From the NCBI GenBank assembly GCA_021442595.1, contig JABUST010000120.1:1-33092 (forward strand): 33,092 nt of DNA, given 5' to 3'. The translations under genes and the position numbers were made by a program. Source of the DNA: Lachnospiraceae bacterium. Its GTDB lineage: Bacteria > Bacillota > Clostridia > Lachnospirales > Bianqueaceae. Of this stretch, positions 31,696-33,092 are shown piece by piece (within the stretch, counting starts at the first letter, position 1; each line of letters opens with the position of its first letter). The notes under the pieces were generated by a model. That model saw only the letters and a list, made by a program, of their open reading frames with translations, was not told the origin of the DNA and ran no database searches.

Positions 31696-32502
31696 TTACA
31701 GCAGCTCTTTCTTTTTCTTCTCGAATTCCTCTTCCGTGATGGCCCCCTTGTCCAGCAGATCCTTAAAAGCTGCGATTGCTTGCGCTGCTTTCAGAGCCTT
31801 CGCCTCCGGGCTGATACCCACACACTTCACAGCATCCATACACTGTTTGATGTATGCCACCATACCGTCCATGATTTCATTATCCACCGTGGCATGATCA
31901 AAGGTAAAGCTGTTCTCATTGAAGAAGTTGCTCTCCCTGTTGTTCATAAGACCTGTGGAGGTCTCAAACTGCAAATATCCAATGGTCGTCTTGGTGTGTT
32001 TATACTGAAGTCCCACCACATCCCGGTAGTAGATGGTCTTTTCTCCATCCGTCACATTCCCGGTAATAAGGGAGCCCAGAGATGCGTCCACTGTGATGAC
32101 ACATTTTTCCGGATAGATATCAATACTTCTTCCCATACAGCCATCCACATGGTATACGACCCCTCTGCCGTCTCTGGGATGATAATCCTCAATCCGACTT
32201 CCCATGAGACGGTTCTGCAGCTGAGCAGCAGGCCCTTCTTCCTCCTGTCTCCGCTGAAATGCGGCCAGCATAGTCTCCAGATAGGACCTGACTTCGCTCT
32301 TGGTCTGCTGGGGCCATCCGCAGCCTTCGGCAGCCCGGTCCAGCTTCTCCTCCGCAGCATCCTTCTGTCCGGCATTGGCCACGTCCACCAGATGCCTGAA
32401 TCCGGCCATACACTTGTCGCATACATTATAATGATTGACTTCCGGAAGGAAATTGCCTCCGAGGATCCCTGTTTTATTTCCGCACATGCTGCATTTTGCC
32501 AT
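31696..32502 (-). CDS. SHOCT-domain protein with N-terminal zinc-binding motif
   Basis: The 268-residue protein begins with a likely treble-clef or zinc-ribbon motif (CSMCGNK and NVCDKCMAGF; two CxxC pairs about 20 residues apart, DUF4428-like). A helical, Glu/Gln-rich region follows (about 45-95). Next is a beta-rich segment resembling a PH-like domain (YPEKCVITVDASLGSLITG; TIYYRDVVGLQYK; YLQFETSTG). The C-terminus is a SHOCT helix hairpin (FKDLLDKGAITEEEFEKKK). No membrane segment is seen. The ATG has an AAAGGAG SD. Function is unknown; it lies 18 bases after a lipoprotein gene and is probably in the same operon. Confidence 0.8.
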   Translation of the reverse strand: MAKCSMCGNKTGILGGNFLPEVNHYNVCDKCMAGFRHLVDVANAGQKDAAEEKLDRAAEGCGWPQQTKSEVRSYLETMLAAFQRRQEEEGPAAQLQNRLMGSRIEDYHPRDGRGVVYHVDGCMGRSIDIYPEKCVITVDASLGSLITGNVTDGEKTIYYRDVVGLQYKHTKTTIGYLQFETSTGLMNNRESNFFNENSFTFDHATVDNEIMDGMVAYIKQCMDAVKCVGISPEAKALKAAQAIAAFKDLLDKGAITEEEFEKKKKELL

Positions 32503-32520
32503 GATACTGCTCCTTTCCGG

Positions 32521-32988
32521 TTAGAAATCTTCACCCGGGCACATGGCAAAGAACACATACCCGTCCACAACTTCTCCTACTGTCTCTTCTGCTTCGGTGC
32601 AGATGTTCCAGCGGGGATCCGCCAGATCATTCAATGTCTGCAGCAGCGCCTCCGGATCCTCCGTTTCAAACACGTAGCACACAAGGGGCACCGTTCCGAT
32701 CCAGGGCATGATCATATAACCTTTGGTAAACCCGGTCACCTCTCCGGAAAAACCGCTTAGCCATCCTTCTGTCACCTCTGCGGTGCCGCAGCTGTAGCCA
32801 CTGACGGACTCCTCCGCCATGGCTTCCGCCACAGCAGCCAGGTCCTGACCGGCTTTTACTCCTTTTTTGAACTCCGCCAGCAGCTTGGTGCCGGTGGTGT
32901 TTGCTTCCGGTTCCGTTTCCTTGTTTCCGCAGCCCATGAGGCTAAGGCACACAGCTGCACACAGTATCCATACACATACTTTTTTCAT
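32521..32988 (-). CDS. Putative lipoprotein, function unknown
   Basis: The 155-residue protein starts with a lipoprotein signal peptide ending in lipobox LMGC; lipid attachment is at C20. The mature part begins GNKETEPEANTTGTK and has no motif I recognise; it has a pattern of short hydrophobic strands (YMIMPWIGTVPLVCYVFE) and ends CPGEDF. The ATG at 32988 follows AAAGGA; an immediately preceding TTG could also start it. It overlaps the stop of the upstream frame as TGATG, so it is probably coupled to that gene. Confidence 0.72.
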   Translation of the reverse strand: MKKVCVWILCAAVCLSLMGCGNKETEPEANTTGTKLLAEFKKGVKAGQDLAAVAEAMAEESVSGYSCGTAEVTEGWLSGFSGEVTGFTKGYMIMPWIGTVPLVCYVFETEDPEALLQTLNDLADPRWNICTEAEETVGEVVDGYVFFAMCPGEDF

Positions 32989-33092
32989 CAAACTTCATCC
33001 TTTCTTTTGAATCCTTTTATCAGCTCTCTGAAGAGCATTCTTCCCCGGTGATAGATTAAAGCTGCTCCTATCAGGCAAAGGGCTGTCAGCGC
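32988..33092 (-). CDS. C-terminal fragment of an upstream gene (cut by window edge)
   Basis: An open frame enters from the right edge and ends in TGA at 32988-32990, overlapping the lipoprotein start. The 34 visible residues are hydrophobic at first (ALTALCLIGAALIYH) then basic (RELIKGFKRKDEV), which suggests a final membrane helix with a cytoplasmic tail. The family cannot be identified. The overlap and the two-part character make a real gene more likely than chance, but the fragment is short. Confidence 0.5.
   Translation of the reverse strand, partial: ALTALCLIGAALIYHRGRMLFRELIKGFKRKDEV

Overview
The window reads as a chromosomal segment of an anaerobic, GC-rich Clostridia, most like Lachnospiraceae. 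The basis is gene content: a four-subunit ferredoxin-dependent 2-oxoacid oxidoreductase, a GGGtGRT protein paired with a NifU-like scaffold, scpA-scpB-rluB followed by a BaiN-type flavoprotein, cmk, ispH and miaB, plus LuxS, Tex and a SHOCT protein. SD sequences are strong and sigma-A-type promoters are readable. No phage genes, transposase, integrase or CRISPR array are visible. The species cannot be named from the sequence alone.

Region 1 (1-7830, minus strand) is one tightly packed operon behind a near-consensus promoter at 7800-7828. Its order is NlpC/P60 peptidase, scpA, scpB, rluB, an RpiR-type regulator, a BaiN-like flavoprotein, cmk, ispH and miaB (cut by the window edge). Several genes overlap by a few bases. 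Region 2 (7833-12035, minus) holds a METTL25-like methyltransferase overlapping a 901-residue protein that joins a complete type I pullulanase to a complete HAD phosphatase. Region 3 (12069-12351) is a tRNA-Trp gene with its own promoter and terminator.

Region 4 (12363-18996) has two divergent units. On the minus strand is a large two-span membrane protein with a Pro/Ala-rich linker and an external PQQ-like propeller. On the plus strand are a zinc-ribbon membrane protein and tex. Region 5 (19014-20016) is a visibly AT-richer pocket with a tiny exported protein and a lipoprotein, bounded by two strong hairpins.

Region 6 (20047-26846) is the metabolic centre. A NifU-like scaffold and a GGGtGRT protein are transcribed divergently from porC-porD-porA-porB and a propionate-CoA-transferase-like gene. 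The inferred flow is 2-oxoacid + CoA + oxidised ferredoxin to acyl-CoA, CO2 and reduced ferredoxin, then acyl-CoA + acetate to free acid + acetyl-CoA. The NifU-like/GGGtGRT pair has no settled function and is the best candidate here for an undescribed system.

Region 7 (26869-33092) has a CDF metal transporter and a MATE exporter on minus, then luxS and a DnaQ-like exonuclease on plus, then a minus-strand SHOCT protein, a lipoprotein and the tail of another gene. It also holds three tandem repeat sets: 36 bp x3 before luxS, 11 bp x5 before the exonuclease, and 20 bp x2 after the MATE gene.
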